Positions 1-10,980 of a stretch of DNA of 64,000 nt are shown here, one piece after another. The position numbers and the translations under genes were made by a program. The notes beneath the pieces were generated by a model. The model searched no databases, was not told the origin of the DNA, and worked only from the letters and a program-made list of their open reading frames with translations. The stretch comes from Ischnura elegans (lineage: Eukaryota > Arthropoda > Insecta > Odonata > Coenagrionidae), in contig NC_060254.1 of assembly GCF_921293095.1 (NCBI RefSeq), forward strand, positions 106,726,917 through 106,790,916, in the 5' to 3' direction. The first letter of the stretch is position 1, and each line of letters begins with the position of its first letter.

Positions 1-251
1 ATTTTAACCATTGAAGCTACCTAAAGCTCCATAAATTTTGTGTTACTAAAAAAAGTGTAAATGCAAGGTTGGGGTAGTAAATTCATTCATTCATTCGATT
101 TCAACCTCTACTGTTTGGCCCACCATGTGACCCACGATGTACCGAACTCGAAGAATAACCCTCTGAACATAATATGCGTCCTATAACAGTTACGATATCA
201 GAAATATCGATCAGCAAGCGAGTACCCTCTCGGCTGATCCAGAACAGGGGC

Positions 252-614
252 GAAAGTTCCAGATGGTGACCCTCCCCTCCACTGCCTTCTACCCCCTCCC
301 TTTAAGAGACCCCTCCCACCTCTTTGTCCTCTCCAGAACCTTCACGCAGGCCCTAGCAAATTCGCGGCATACGCGGAGCGAATGACTGAGACATCTGCCG
401 ACGAATGTTAGAACTAAAATGGATCGACATATATACCAACGCCCGCCAAGAATTGGTAGATTGAAAGAGGACATCAGGCGTGAAAGTTGTGACTAGAGTG
501 TAAAGTGTGATCCCGGCGATTGAGACTGCTTACTAGTCTTCGAGAGAAGTGCAGTTAATCTTCGAGAAGTATCGGAGGAGAGCGAATATCATATCACTCG
601 CACAAATCTGAGAG
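252..614 (+). promoter_or_regulatory. A1 heat-shock promoter and non-coding first exon
   Basis: Two heat-shock element cores of the GAAnnTTC form lie at 252-259 (followed by caGAt, nearly a third unit) and at 336-343. A TATA box ATATATAC is at 429-436, so transcription should begin near 460. The transcribed leader ends at 614 before GTAAGC, a strong splice donor. The intron runs to an AG directly before the A1 start codon. The arrangement is repeated in A2 and A3. Heat inducibility is inferred from the elements, not shown. Confidence 0.8.
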
Positions 615-990
615 GTAAGCATACATCATTATTCAGTAATATTACGCATGTTAAGCCTGCGCACTCATGTGCAAGGATTGGTGGGACTCATCCATGGATT
701 CCAGTTTATTCAATAGGCGAAGTTTTCATTATTCGTGAAAGAGCGATGCACTCACGGACGTCGACGGACAAGGGTCGATCAAACATCATACAGCTGGATG
801 AGATTAAATTGAGTTAATGCTCCTCCTTGTAGTACGAAATAGGCTGGCAAAAGTGAATTGATATCTGAATTGCACTACAGTTGGTTTATTGCTCACAATC
901 TCATGGCCACATTACTTTCCAATAATAGATTAGTACCGATCACCGACTGTGAAATGTATTTTCTCTTCCCATCTCAGTCACGCTCTTGAA

Positions 991-1234
991 CAGGGGTGCC
1001 GACTCACAAAAAATATTGGGGGGCCCAAACTGGGGATCTTGCCCCAGGAATTCTTTAAGTCGTGAGTTTTTAGTATTTTAAGCATTTTAGAAGAGTCATG
1101 TGATCAGCATTAGAACCCTGATATCTGGACACTCCGGGGAAAATCGACAATTCACGCACATTTTTTCGTCACACCCATAATAAATTTTTTAGGAGTCTCG
1201 GACCCCCTCAGGCCCTATGGAGACGGCTCCACTG
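991..1234. mobile_element. hAT-like MITE in the first intron of A1
   Basis: A short element with terminal inverted repeats: left end CAGGGGTGCCGACTC, right end complementary to CAGTGGAGCCGAC. Flanking 8-mers CTCTTGAA and GTCTTGAG agree at six positions, fitting a decayed 8-bp target duplication. The same insertion is in A2 (19899-20141), and the right part is in A3, so it predates the triplication. No coding capacity. Confidence 0.7.
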
Positions 1235-1329
1235 GTCTTGAGCATAATTCACTATTCTTAAGGAAAATCTCGTCAGTACCACCCTAGCTACAGGACCACC
1301 TTTAATCTCTAAGTTTCCTTTAATTTCAG

Positions 1330-2972
1330 ATGTCTCGACACGCATTGGCTTTCCGACCGTGGTTCGCTGCAAACCCTTGGGCTCCTGCCCCCTCTCAGCT
1401 CTTCGACCAGCACTTTAGGCACGGCATGCACATGGACGACCTCTTCCAGCCACCCTACATTCCCTACCATGCTCCGCCAACCCACCACCGACCGTGGCGA
1501 CACCTCCCGCGTGCCGACGACAGCAGAGGTGCGATGGACAAAGATGGCCTCAAGATCGTGGTGGACGTGCAGCACTTTAAGTTGGGGGAAATCACGGTGA
1601 AGCAGGAGGAGGATTGCGTGGTGGTTGAGGGGAAGCACGAGGAGACGGAGGACGAGCACGACTTCGTCTCCAGACACTTCGTGAGGCGATATACGCTCCC
1701 TCAAGGCGTCGATCACCAAGCACTCAATTCCACCCTAAGCTCCGACGGCGTCCTCACCATCACAGCACCAAAGGTGGGTGTCCAATCCGTAAAAAAACAT
1801 GCGACGTAGATAGAGACCGCTACGTATTTAAAATTAATGAATATTTTCAAAATTGCTACTTCAAAATATGTTTAATCCCCGTGAGCGTCTTAATTTTGTA
1901 TAATAAGGACATAACACTCTTAAAATATAACGTTCTTATTATTTATTTCAGAAAACTTGCAACTGAATTTGAGTAGCGGTCTGTGAGACCTCACGTCACT
2001 AAATTGGAAATCCAATAAACGATATGCTGGTGGGAATGATTCTAAAAAATGTTAAAAACTATTCCTAGTGATTTTTAAGAATAATTATAATTAACAATTA
2101 ACAATGAAGCATTTCTAGTTGCATAACGTGGACAGTGAAGTACTTAATAAAAAGTACCATGATCGAAAAAGTGTTTTTTGATATCAGTTTTTTATCCTGT
2201 TTCAAATAACAATATTTACTGAAAAAGTTGGTTCGTATTAAGAATGCATAATATTAAATATAAGTTTGAAGTAAACTAAGCTATAAAAATGACTTTACAA
2301 CGTTTTACAAATCTTTGTTTTATTGCGGTCTCCCAGACCGCAAGTCACTGATAGTGAACCAAAAATTTCACGTCACTTGTTAAGCGTTAAATTTCTTGTG
2401 AATCGAATTTGCTCTTGGTATCAGCCTTGAACGGATGGAACTGATCCATCGTTTATGATAGATGCTTCTCATATTCACTTTTGGTTTACAATTTGTTGGA
2501 GTCGCGTGCGTCCACGTTAACAAATCATTACTTCAAAGTTACATAAGGATTACTCGATGTGATCCTAAATTCACGAAAACAATGACAATGCGCCCTCATT
2601 CGGGAGCGGTTGAAACTTGAAATGCCCTCCCAACCACATCCTGCAATCGAAAACAAATCGGCATCATTCATTACTGAAAGCTATTCATCTGAAGTTTCAA
2701 TCTTATGTAGTGGAGTAGTTATAACGCATCACGATGCTATTTTATGGCGAACTTTCGTAAAAATATGATTCTTTCATACTTATGGAAGTGAATCGTGGGT
2801 TGTATCTATTTCTAGCTAAGTGATACTATTGTAATCGCCGCTCTCTCATTTGAACTGCTTTATGTCATTACAGGTTAAAAAAATGCAAGAGGACAACGCG
2901 CGGACAGTGAAAATCCAGCTAACAGGAAAGTCAGTCATCAAGACTGCTGAGAAGAGAGGCTGGGGGAAGTGA
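1330..2972 (+). CDS. Small heat-shock protein A1, lethal(2)essential-for-life-like
   Basis: Two coding exons, 1330-1773 (148 codons) and 2874-2972 (32 codons plus TGA), join in phase 0 to give 180 residues. The start ATG directly follows the acceptor at 1328-1329. The N-terminal region has the FRPWF motif; the ACD runs from about residue 68 (MDKDGLKIVVDVQ) through VEGKHEE and RHFVRRY to [13 protein letters not shown]; the last exon supplies TVKIQ, the V-x-I tail that docks on neighbouring subunits in this family, and a basic end. sHSPs are ATP-independent holdases that form oligomers in the cytosol. Odd point: the usual KPEEI of this subfamily is KLGEI here. Donor GTGGGT and acceptor TTACAG are standard. 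Closest relatives are A2 and A3 in the window. Family is certain; heat induction is inferred from the promoter. Confidence 0.93.
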
Positions 2973-3456
2973 TTTAGCCACCAATTAAATCTTGGACTCT
3001 CGACTGTTCCTATCGCAATTTTTATAATCTCATCATTTTCCACCACGACAGAATTCCATTTCGTATTCTACAGACAGACTCCAATTAATTTATTTATTTA
3101 TATTTTAATCTCTATAATTTTCCCTTATTCGCCGTGTTTATTTTATCATTGTGACCATTGTGTCACTATCACTGCGTGTTTGAGTGAGACATGCAAGTCA
3201 TATTTATTTATGCGGTCAATGGACTGAGTGTATTGTGATTTTTCTGCAAGTGAAATTCCTGTGTCGAAACACTTTTTATGTACTGGAAATCTATATTGAA
3301 AATAGAACACGCAGAATTATGCTGTGATAGAGGAAGATGAAGGATAAATAATTGTTATGAGACTAAATATGTTGCTGACATGCATAACTGATTGCAGTCA
3401 TTTTATTGTATTCACTGTAAATTGTTTCGTATAATCTAATTTTCTAATATTTTATA

Positions 3457-3462
3457 AATAAA
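3457..3462 (+). terminator. A1 polyadenylation signal
   Basis: AATAAA about 485 bases after the A1 stop, followed by a GT-rich stretch (cgtgttttc). The same signal is conserved after A2 and A3, which supports use as the transcript end. Confidence 0.7.
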
Positions 3463-3811
3463 ACGTGTTTTCTTTTTAATTCATACATATTTCACTATAT
3501 ACCCTCTTAAACCATTTTGAAAAATATTTCTCGCTGTACGCGCATAAGCTACGGAAGTTCTTAGAAAAACCTTGAGTCACCGAAAGCATTGAGTCTCTTT
3601 TTATGTGTATGCTTGTCTCACAGAATTCATTGAGACTTTCAGATAATCGAGAGAATATTTTTTCCTCCGTGCCACGTGTACTAAATGGCAAACTTTCGAT
3701 AAAACAGTTTCTAAAATTGAGAAGTAGGTATTAATTGCGGTTGCCCTAATGTTGAAAATAATTCCTGAACATCGGCACGCTTTGTCATCGGCGTCTTAGA
3801 TGGACTTCATA

Positions 3812-3930
3812 TGCAGGTGCACAAGGCAATGCCATCTTATGATATAAAAAGTTACAAATATGGCCCTGTAATGTACGGCGATAATGCTGGCGGCCTCGCA
3901 AGGGGGGGGGGGGGCATATGTATCCGCTAC
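3812..3930. mobile_element. Truncated MITE, GTAGCGGATAC family
   Basis: Right half of an element that is more complete at 22342-22584 and 38936-39181: it contains the GCCATCTTATGATATAAAAAG block, a long G run and ends in GTATCCGCTAC. The left terminal repeat and about 120 bases are missing here relative to unit 3. Confidence 0.6.
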
Positions 3931-4103
3931 AGGTAAATCATTTGATGTTGATTAATTGGGTAGTTGGAGTGTAATAATTATTGAATTCTGAGAGAGGGAA
4001 GTGAATACTTCAAGCTCTGGCCCGACACTTCATATTTGCCGTGGCCTCCTGAAATACAGAGGTCTGCGATGTCGAGGTTACGCAAATTGCGTTCGATTCA
4101 ATA

Positions 4104-4762
4104 GGGTGGTTCCTATTGTTTTTTTATTGCCTAAATCGAAAGATTATTACTCCTGGAGTACGTATTTCACGCTTTTAGATTTTTTAATGACGATATCTAT
4201 TTTTAGCGATTAAATGAAAAGTGAAAAATTTCAAGCGGGAGAATACGCGACGGCTAAGTATGAATGATGGAGAAAGCCTGTGTGACGCCATTCTGGTTCC
4301 CGTTGCCGCAAAGTGAGGTGACCTTGGGGCGAGAATATGTGAGCCGCTGATATGCAGGCTGCTAGGAGATAGCAGAGTACCCTGCTATCAGGTAGCGTTT
4401 GGCTTAAAAAAGGATTATTAACACCCTATCAAACGCAGGAAACTTTCCGACCATTGGCAGTTTTAATTGGTGATTATTAAGGGATGTGTCCCTGAGCTCT
4501 TTGCCTCATGCATGCATTGGTAATCTCAGACGATGTAAAAATCCTATCTACTCGTATAGAAACTAGGTCCCTGTGACGTCACGTGGAGGGGCATCCCATG
4601 GGCGCCAATCTTGCCTTTTTCAAATGCAGTTAAAATTGACCATTGCCATTCGTCTAAACTGGGAATTATAAAACCAAATAATTTTTATATTATGAATACA
4701 CGAATCGTGAGTAACGAATCGCAATCAATGGCTTTCGGTTTCTTTGATGAAGGAAACTACCA
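4104..4762. mobile_element. TA-flanked MITE (MITE-1), full copy
   Basis: Terminal inverted repeats GGGTGGTTCCTATT and GGAAACTACCA with TA at both edges. The homologous point of unit 2 (near 22752) lacks it, so this is an insertion. Other copies or parts: 11961-12203, 30213-30228 with 34612-35079, 48320-48982 and 53359-54015. All share an internal block with TGACGTCACGTGGAG and GCATGGGCGCCAATC. No ORF; probably moved by a Tc1/mariner-type transposase, given the TA. Confidence 0.8.
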
Positions 4763-5109
4763 TATTGCGAATGACAGTTGAAGGAGTTAATTCATTGGTC
4801 TTTGTGAGACATCTATTTTTTTTTGTTAATATTAAATAAATATTCCAAGGAAATAACATTCATTATTGGACCATAATTTGTTTTAATGATTTATCTTTAT
4901 ATTAAAAATGCATATTCTCCCCTAAATTCCTTTTATTGTGTCTTTAGGTTTTTGTATAAATGTGATATGAGAACTATACATCTATTGGATTCTCAATAAA
5001 CATTAGAATAGTCCTTGTTTTTTATTTAACTATTACAGTATTACTCGTCCGGTTATTTAGTCTATGATTCTGGTTATTATTTTAAAGATCCCGTTAAGAC
5101 GGGGGAGTT

Positions 5110-5320
5110 GAGTATATGGATCCCGCCGTGAGCGCACTGCCTCGAATATCACGAAATCGCGTCGCTCCGTGACACCTGCGTTCTTTGTGCGATCCCAGCG
5201 ACTAAAGCAATCCCCAAAGGTCAGATCCTACTTTGCAGACAAGAAAAAGAAGTGAACAACTCAACATTTACTCCCAACAGGAACGCCCTTGCTATAAATT
5301 ATTTTCCTGTCCACTTCTGC
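5110..5320 (+). promoter_or_regulatory. Conserved first-exon-like block upstream of B1
   Basis: This block is kept in all three units (also 23090-23290 and 40546-40746). It contains GATCCCAGCGACTAA, nearly the same as GATCCCAGCGATTAA in the A leader exon, and ends at a good donor, CTGCG followed by GTAAGA. A TATA-like TATATGG lies at its start in units 1 and 3. It could be an alternative leader exon for B or the relic of another sHSP gene between A and B. No coding exon is attached. Confidence 0.4.
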
Positions 5321-5863
5321 GGTAAGAATTTAACTTCAGGTTGGTTAAAATAGTGTTTGCGATGCTAATGAGTTCTTGAAGTGAGCATTTCCTTAATGGA
5401 TTCATATCTTAAGAATTCTAATTTAGGTTAAAAATCTAAGTAATAATATTAAAAATCACATTTTAACTTTGTGAATAAAATACTCTACTTACAAAGAAGA
5501 GTTAGAATGGGTTCCATAAATTTTGAAAATTAAGTAAAACACGACTTTGTTCCATAAAAAACAATGTAAAATCAAATGTGCAAACTCTTATAGTTTTCTG
5601 CTTCAAACCGTACCCGGAAATGAGAACAAGAGAACAAGTTAGTAAGCGGCAGGTCACAAACTATAAGAGACCATTAATTATACATTTCCAATTTCACATT
5701 CACTCCCACCAAAAGGTTATTTATACCAATATATACAAGAATTTGAGGAATTTATATACTTCGAATGATTGACCATTTCAGAATGAGCTTGAATCGTATC
5801 CGGGTCAATATACACCAATTAAAGAAAGAATACCAAGCCACATCCATAGAAAGATAAAGCGAG

Positions 5864-6851
5864 TTCTAAAATGTTCTAGAAACGGCTAAAATATTCCAAA
5901 ACGATTGATATGGTAAAACAAGACTTCCGATACCTCACTCTCACAGCAATGTGGAGAGGCTTCGAAGAAGGATGATTAATTAATAATAGAGCTCCCAGCA
6001 AACCTATTTTTGAAAAACGAGAAATCTTACCTCTTCCCTGCATTTACATTCTTGAAACAGTGCCTCTTACTTACAAAAATCAAGACATGTTTATTAAAAA
6101 TTGTGACCTTTATGGTCACAGTATGAGAAGCCAAAATGCATTCCATGTAAGTCAGCGCAGAGTAAATAAAACGATTACAGGGATAGATCATCAGGGAATA
6201 CTTATGTAAAATAAATTGCCTACCCAGATTAAAAATATTTAAAGTTCCTTTAAATTCAAGCGTGCTGTGAAAAAAAGTAATTTTATGTAAATTATTCTAT
6301 AGTGTAGATGATTTTCTAATGCAAACAAATTTAATTGTTTAATTGAAATGTTTCAATCCAAAAAAATTGTAAATTGCATGTATTGAATTTTTCATTATAT
6401 TGTTTTGATATTGTGCATAATGTTTTTTTATTTATATGAAGTGTAAAACATGCAATATGTTGACATAGCCATGCATAATTCATATGCTTATGGTGACTGA
6501 ATAAATTGAATTGAATTGATTTGTTTACTCGGTGAAACGTGCCGCGTCAAGCAATAGAGGAAGAGCGACACACCAGGCGGACAAAATGTGAACTAACTCC
6601 ACACACCACAGACGTATATATAGAAGCAAATGCCCGCTCGGAAATCGCTATATTGCTGATATTGCTATACATTTCTGATACATATTATATCGCTATAATA
6701 TATATCAGAAATTGCGAGCATCAGTTGTGATCATAAACGTCGGTTTGTGACATCGAGAACTTCATCATCCTACTCCGAAGAAGGAAAACAACTAATAATA
6801 TTCAAAAATAAATAGCGATAATATCCGAGAGTCGTGCAACATAATTTAACT
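5864..6851 (+). promoter_or_regulatory. B1 heat-shock promoter and first exon, split by a LINE
   Basis: A heat-shock element with alternating units TTCtaaAAtgTTCtaGAA lies at 5864-5881. The TATA box TATATATA is at 6615-6622, and the leader exon ends at 6851 before GTAAGT. In units 2 and 3 the element lies roughly 200 bases before TATA; here a 540-base LINE piece has moved it more than 700 bases away, which should weaken heat response. The promoter serves only the remnant B1 exon at 7463. Confidence 0.65.
5978..6517 (+). mobile_element. 5'-truncated LINE 3' end
   Basis: Absent from the same place in unit 2. Flanked by GATT at 5974-5977 and 6518-6521. One frame reads as the C-terminal end of a LINE reverse-transcriptase protein (YGHSMRSQNAFHV, then NKLPTQIKNI and SSFKFKRAVKK) with two in-frame stops. 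The tail is AATTG repeats after ATAAATTG. Clade is not resolved (Jockey or CR1 side). It sits inside the B1 promoter. Confidence 0.7.
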
Positions 6852-7462
6852 GTAAGTGTTCGGAATTCTTCCATTTTTAAATAGCTATATCCTATGATTT
6901 ATTTCGAGGCCAGGCTCGGTCTGAGCTGAATTTCTTGTTAAATTAAGTAAAAAATATCTTTTATCCATTGAATGCGAACAATACTTGCAGTCCAGAAATT
7001 AATTTTGTTGGCGGCAAAATGATGCAGGGTAACATTGGGAGGAAATTACATCAGCCTAATATTTAGTCACTTTAATTAATAAATCGGCGATGATAAAAGT
7101 TGTTTACGTTTCCCACTCAATATTCGAAGTGTATTCAAATACTCCTGTAACGATAGAGTCCAAAGGTAAGCCGATTTGTCGCCGCAATGCATTATGGAAA
7201 GAATAAAATCACTATCGTTTTAGTGGTAATAAAGTATGTGCGAGGGAAATCGCAGAATGTTACTCGAATGAATTGTTAATTGGGCAGCCACAGAGAGTAT
7301 GATGTAATCTCGACCGTTATTGCTCACCCCATCTCTATTTTATTCTTACACCGCTTTGATTGTCTAGTGTACCTATTCATACGTTGAGCATTGATATCGG
7401 CTTTATATCTCGAGTAACTGAAAGACTAAGAATTTTATTCTACGTACTCCTCTTCATTGCAG

Positions 7463-7534
7463 ATGCCTCGATTGAGAATAGTTTTTCGACCCTTATTTGC
7501 TGGCAATCCTTTGCTTTCCATAAGGAGTCCAAAG
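7463..7534 (+). pseudogene. B1 orphan N-terminal exon (24 codons)
   Basis: After a good acceptor (CATTGCAG) an ATG opens 24 codons, MPRLRIVFRPLFAGNP then LLSIRSPK, ending at a weaker donor (GTGATT). It matches the second exon of B2 at 24858-24929. The ACD exon that follows in unit 2 is absent: homology ends 311 bases later at the Penelope-like fragment and no ACD exon occurs before A2. B1 is therefore a 5' remnant. Splicing in phase 0 into a later acceptor, such as that of A2 at 20240, is formally possible but unsupported. Confidence 0.7.
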
Positions 7535-7845
7535 GTGATTGATGGAATTTTCATATTATGAAAGTTTTGAACAAATTTTCCGTTGAAGATAAGTGATATT
7601 AGTATAAGACAAGGTACTAAAATAAAAATCATTAAGTTTTCAAGGAAATAATTTAAAAAATAATAAATATCGCCGTCATAATTTTCTTAAAATCAACCGT
7701 TTTTGTGCTTAAAAGCTACAACTTGAACGACAAAGGCCTGCCCCCCTAGTTTTGATCGTGGGTGTGCCCTTGACGACGCTACGACTGACTCCTGGTCACT
7801 TGGCGATTTTATTGTCTTCCAACGAACTCTACCTCTCTCCCTGAA

Positions 7846-9655
7846 AGAAAGAAAGCCCTTTGTGGAGGAGAGAGAGCTGGTCAGGAGAAAGGGGGGTGGA
7901 AGAAAGGTTGACTACACTCTCTTCCTGGGGTTCCTCCGTGGTAGCAGAGGCTGGCTCATCGGTAGGCCCTGGGCGTGAATCGCACATATGAACTCGCTTG
8001 TAGACCTTGTTGTGGGGTGGTGGAGCAGGCATGCATATGGGCTTTCCGTGCGTTTTCTGGACCAGGAATCAACCGCGCCCATTAGAAAGAACACAACCAA
8101 TCCCCGTCCACCGTTTTTCCTCCCTCCATCTTTGCCCTCTGCTTTGCACCCTTCCCTATACCCTTTCCTCACTTTTCCTCCTCTTCTCACTTGAGAAATA
8201 TGGGCTGCGTCCCATCGAAAATTTGAAACAACCTTTCCCCTAAGTTCCCTACTTTTGTTCTTGCCCTGGGGTGGGCACACAAAAAAATATTATATTATTA
8301 TATAATATAATATAATATAATTTTTATTAATATTATAAAAAAATTATATTATATATATATATACCTAAGTATGTGGCCGATCGAGGAGAACGGACAAAAT
8401 AAACACTAATAAAAACATAGAAACACGTAGAAAGGACACTCACAAAGAATCTCTAAAACGTTTCAGCGGGTTGACCCGCTATCCTCAGTGCTGAAAGTGA
8501 ACTGCTGCAGGCAGAGCCTCCAGTAGCCCTCCTTGGTGAAGTAGTGGGGGTGGAAGAAGGGGAAGGGGAGAGGGGGGGAAGGGAGGGTATGGTTTGCTTT
8601 GACTCTAATGGGCAATGTTTAGCCCGGGCGTTTCAAACGCCTTTTCAACCCAAATATGGGCCATTTCCCTCGTTCTCACCTCGATGATGGTTGCCTTCTC
8701 TTGCAGAATTTCAATGATAGTTATGGAAAAACATTTATCGAAAGAACTATTGTGTGAGGCAGTGTGAATGGGGATGGGTTTTGCAGGAGTGCCTGTGGTT
8801 GTTCATTCGGATGGATATGGGTGTGGTACATTCTCCTATGTAGTACGAGGGGGAAAAATTACAAAACAGCTTGTAGATAACGTTTAAGGAAGTACAAGAC
8901 GGTGTGGAGGAAGATCTATTGATGACAGGTGAAGTGGTGGGGCGTAGCAGAGGGCAGCACTTGCAACGGGGGCGGTTGCATGGAGTCAGGGAGGAAAGTG
9001 GGGGGAGTGTGTGCCGGAGGTGGGGGCGGGTGGATTTTAAAATATTACCTAAGTTAGGTGCTCTTCTGTAGGCAATGGAGGGGCATGATGGAAGAAGAGC
9101 AGCTGTGGTTTTGTTTTTGCTGATGATGGGGTACAGATCTTTTAATATTTTTTTTTATTTTTTGAGTGCCAGGGAAGAATGTGGTGGTGAGATTAAGTTT
9201 GCTAGTTTGTTCTTTTTTGGTGCGTGGGGTGTACTGTTCGGAGGGAGAGAGTATTTTCTTTTTAAGCAGGGATTCTGGATACTCTCGTTTGAGGAGAGCA
9301 TGATGGAGGTTCTGTGTGGCTCTTTGAAGAGATGGTGAATTGTTGCAGATACGATGGGCACGGACTGAGAGGGAGTAGGGGATTGCGTGTTTGGTGTGAG
9401 GTGGATGGCAACTGGTGTAGTGTAGGTATTTTTCATGGTTGGTGGGTTTTTTGTGGATGGAGGTGCTGAAGGTATTGTTTTCAAGGCGGATGTTTATGTC
9501 AAGGAAGCTAAGGGAGGAAGCAGAAATTGATGATGTGAAAGAAACGGATGAGGTGGAGTTGAGGGATGCAATGAATGTGTCAAGCGAATCACGCCCATGG
9601 GCCCATAGTAAAAAAATGTCGGCAATGCGGCGACAAGTATCCATAAAAGAAGACC
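7846..9655 (-). mobile_element. Penelope-like retroelement remnant
   Basis: Minus-strand pieces of a Penelope-like element, broken in several places. At 9054-9644 a frame carries the C-terminal reverse-transcriptase region (LSFLDINIRLEN, TSIHKKPTNHEKYLHY, HPPHTKHAI). Between about 8690 and 8890 a GIY-YIG endonuclease-like segment reads IYKLFCNFSPSYYIGE and RMNNHRHSC. Between 7846 and 8110 lies an N-terminal piece typical of the family (NLSSTPLSPDQLSLL, HKGLSFF). The N-terminal piece lies downstream of the C-terminal one, as in the partial tandem copies known for these elements. An AT microsatellite separates them. It begins exactly where unit 1 homology ends. Confidence 0.8.
8284..8361. repeat. 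AT-rich microsatellite
   Basis: About 78 bases of TATAA/TATAT-type repeats between the two Penelope-like pieces. Confidence 0.85.
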
Positions 9656-10490
9656 TAATGGCAAATTTTAATTTTTTTGGGGGGTTTTCAACGGAATACC
9701 GGGGGTTTTATATTTGTGGTCAATTAGTGGTCACCAATCTTTCTCATAAATTCCGTGCCGATAAGTCGTAGGGGTCCGGAACATGGCGGCATTCTGACGA
9801 TAAATACCCGAACAGGCGACTTTTCAGAAACAATTGTTTTGAGAAGTTTCACGGGGTTATCGGGGGTTTTAATAACTCGTAGGGTTGGAGAACACGGGCT
9901 GAATGGTTACGAAAACTACCCGGAGAGGTGCCCTTAAACAAATTAATTTTTCGGGGAGTTTCCAGGAGGTGATCGGGAGTTTTCAGGTTTTTTTCTCGTA
10001 TGGTTTACGGTGGCCCGTCCTTACCAAATATTCCAGATCTAGAGCTGTGAGGGGACGGGCAGTGCGGCGTTATGTCGGCCAGAAAGTCCCAAAAAGGAGA
10101 GTTAATGTCACATTTTACATTTTTCAGGGGTTTAACGGGGATGCCTGGGGTTTATATGGGTGTACTGATAGCGATTACCAGTCGTTTTCATGAATTCCGT
10201 AGTAGTAGTAGTAGATGAGTAGTGGGGGTAGGGATCAAGGTTGGAATTGTGACGAAAAGTACCCAAAAAGTAGACTTCACAATGCAAAATTCAATTTTTT
10301 TGGGGGTGTATTGGGGGTTAATAGATTTACACTGCCAGGGGTCACCAATCGTCCACATCATTTCCGTGGCGATGAGCGGTAGGGGTTGGAAAAGCGGCGG
10401 AATTGTAACGAAAAGTACCCGAAAAGGAGACTTATATGCATAATTTATTTATTTTTTGAGGGTGTTTCAGGGGGTTCGAAGATGGCGGTA
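9656..10490. repeat. Degenerate tandem repeat, units of roughly 150-180 bases
   Basis: Four or five diverged units share, in order, GGTCACCAATC, TTCCGTG-cgat-a-CGGTAGGGGTTGGA, a-GGCGG, acGAAAAgTACCCgaaaAGGaGACTT, then a T-rich stretch and GGGGGTtTcagGGGGTT. The clearest units start near 9727, 9880, 10240 and 10340. The short reading frames across it reflect repeat periodicity and are not credible genes. Confidence 0.7.
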
Positions 10491-10980
10491 TTATATGGTC
10501 ACATTTATTTACTATCATATCTAAGAGAGGTTACCCCTATGACATCCATATTTCGAGAGTAATACAGTAAAAAGTAAGTCTCTCCCGGGAAACAAATGAG
10601 TAGTGTCCGCCATTTTTATTTTTTCGCGGATATATCGATTGAAACAATTCTTAAACGATTACGTTTTCCAAAACCTTATGCATAGTTGTATGTTATTGAA
10701 GAGTTTTAACAACATCGGTCAGGAATAAGTGGGCGAAATCTTGTGTTAATATTTTGGAAATCGTAATTTTTTTTCTGAGTAACCAAGGACTACGAAAAAA
10801 ATTCTTACACACATTCCGTGGACAATGTTATGAGCATATATAATAATAATTTTTGTTATCCTACACCTGAAAATACGTCGAGGGGAGAGGATGGTTTATT
10901 TAACTCCTTTATTTGAATTAAGTTATTAAATCTCTCCTAAGAACCCCATAAGTATACATATATTAGATGAATGTATTCAT
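10491..10980. other. No recognised feature
   Basis: Ordinary AT-rich sequence with no ORF above background and no repeat match elsewhere in the window. Confidence 0.6.

Larger units (their letters stand above)
1..7845 (+). repeat. Tandem segmental duplication, unit 1 (A1 and B1)
   Basis: The sequence from the window start to about 7845 matches 18910-25238 and 35370-44133 in order and orientation: A promoter, A gene, 3' flank, B promoter, B exon. Differences between units are mainly insertions: the TA-flanked MITE at 4104-4762 and the LINE at 5978-6517 are in unit 1 only. Homology stops at 7845, where a Penelope-like fragment begins and the B ACD exon should have followed. The left edge lies outside the window. 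Confidence 0.9.

Noticed and set aside
289-474. Minus frame over the A1 promoter, repeated at 35657-35842
   Set aside because: It covers the TATA box and heat-shock elements of the A genes; conservation is explained by promoter duplication.
1309-1719. Long minus frames opposite the sHSP exons (also 20330-20623, 25985-26260, 36519-36911, 62577-62813)
   Set aside because: Shadows of the GC-rich ACD coding exons; the plus frames have the domain and splice signals.
2846-3046. Minus frame over the A1 last exon (also 21358-21558)
   Set aside because: Shadow of the last exon on the plus strand, which has acceptor, tail motif and stop.
9075-9338. Plus frames across the Penelope-like region
   Set aside because: The minus strand has the recognisable reverse-transcriptase motifs; the plus frames are shadows.
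9439-10443. Several plus frames of 60-110 codons
   Set aside because: They run over the Penelope-like end and the tandem repeat and have no domain.
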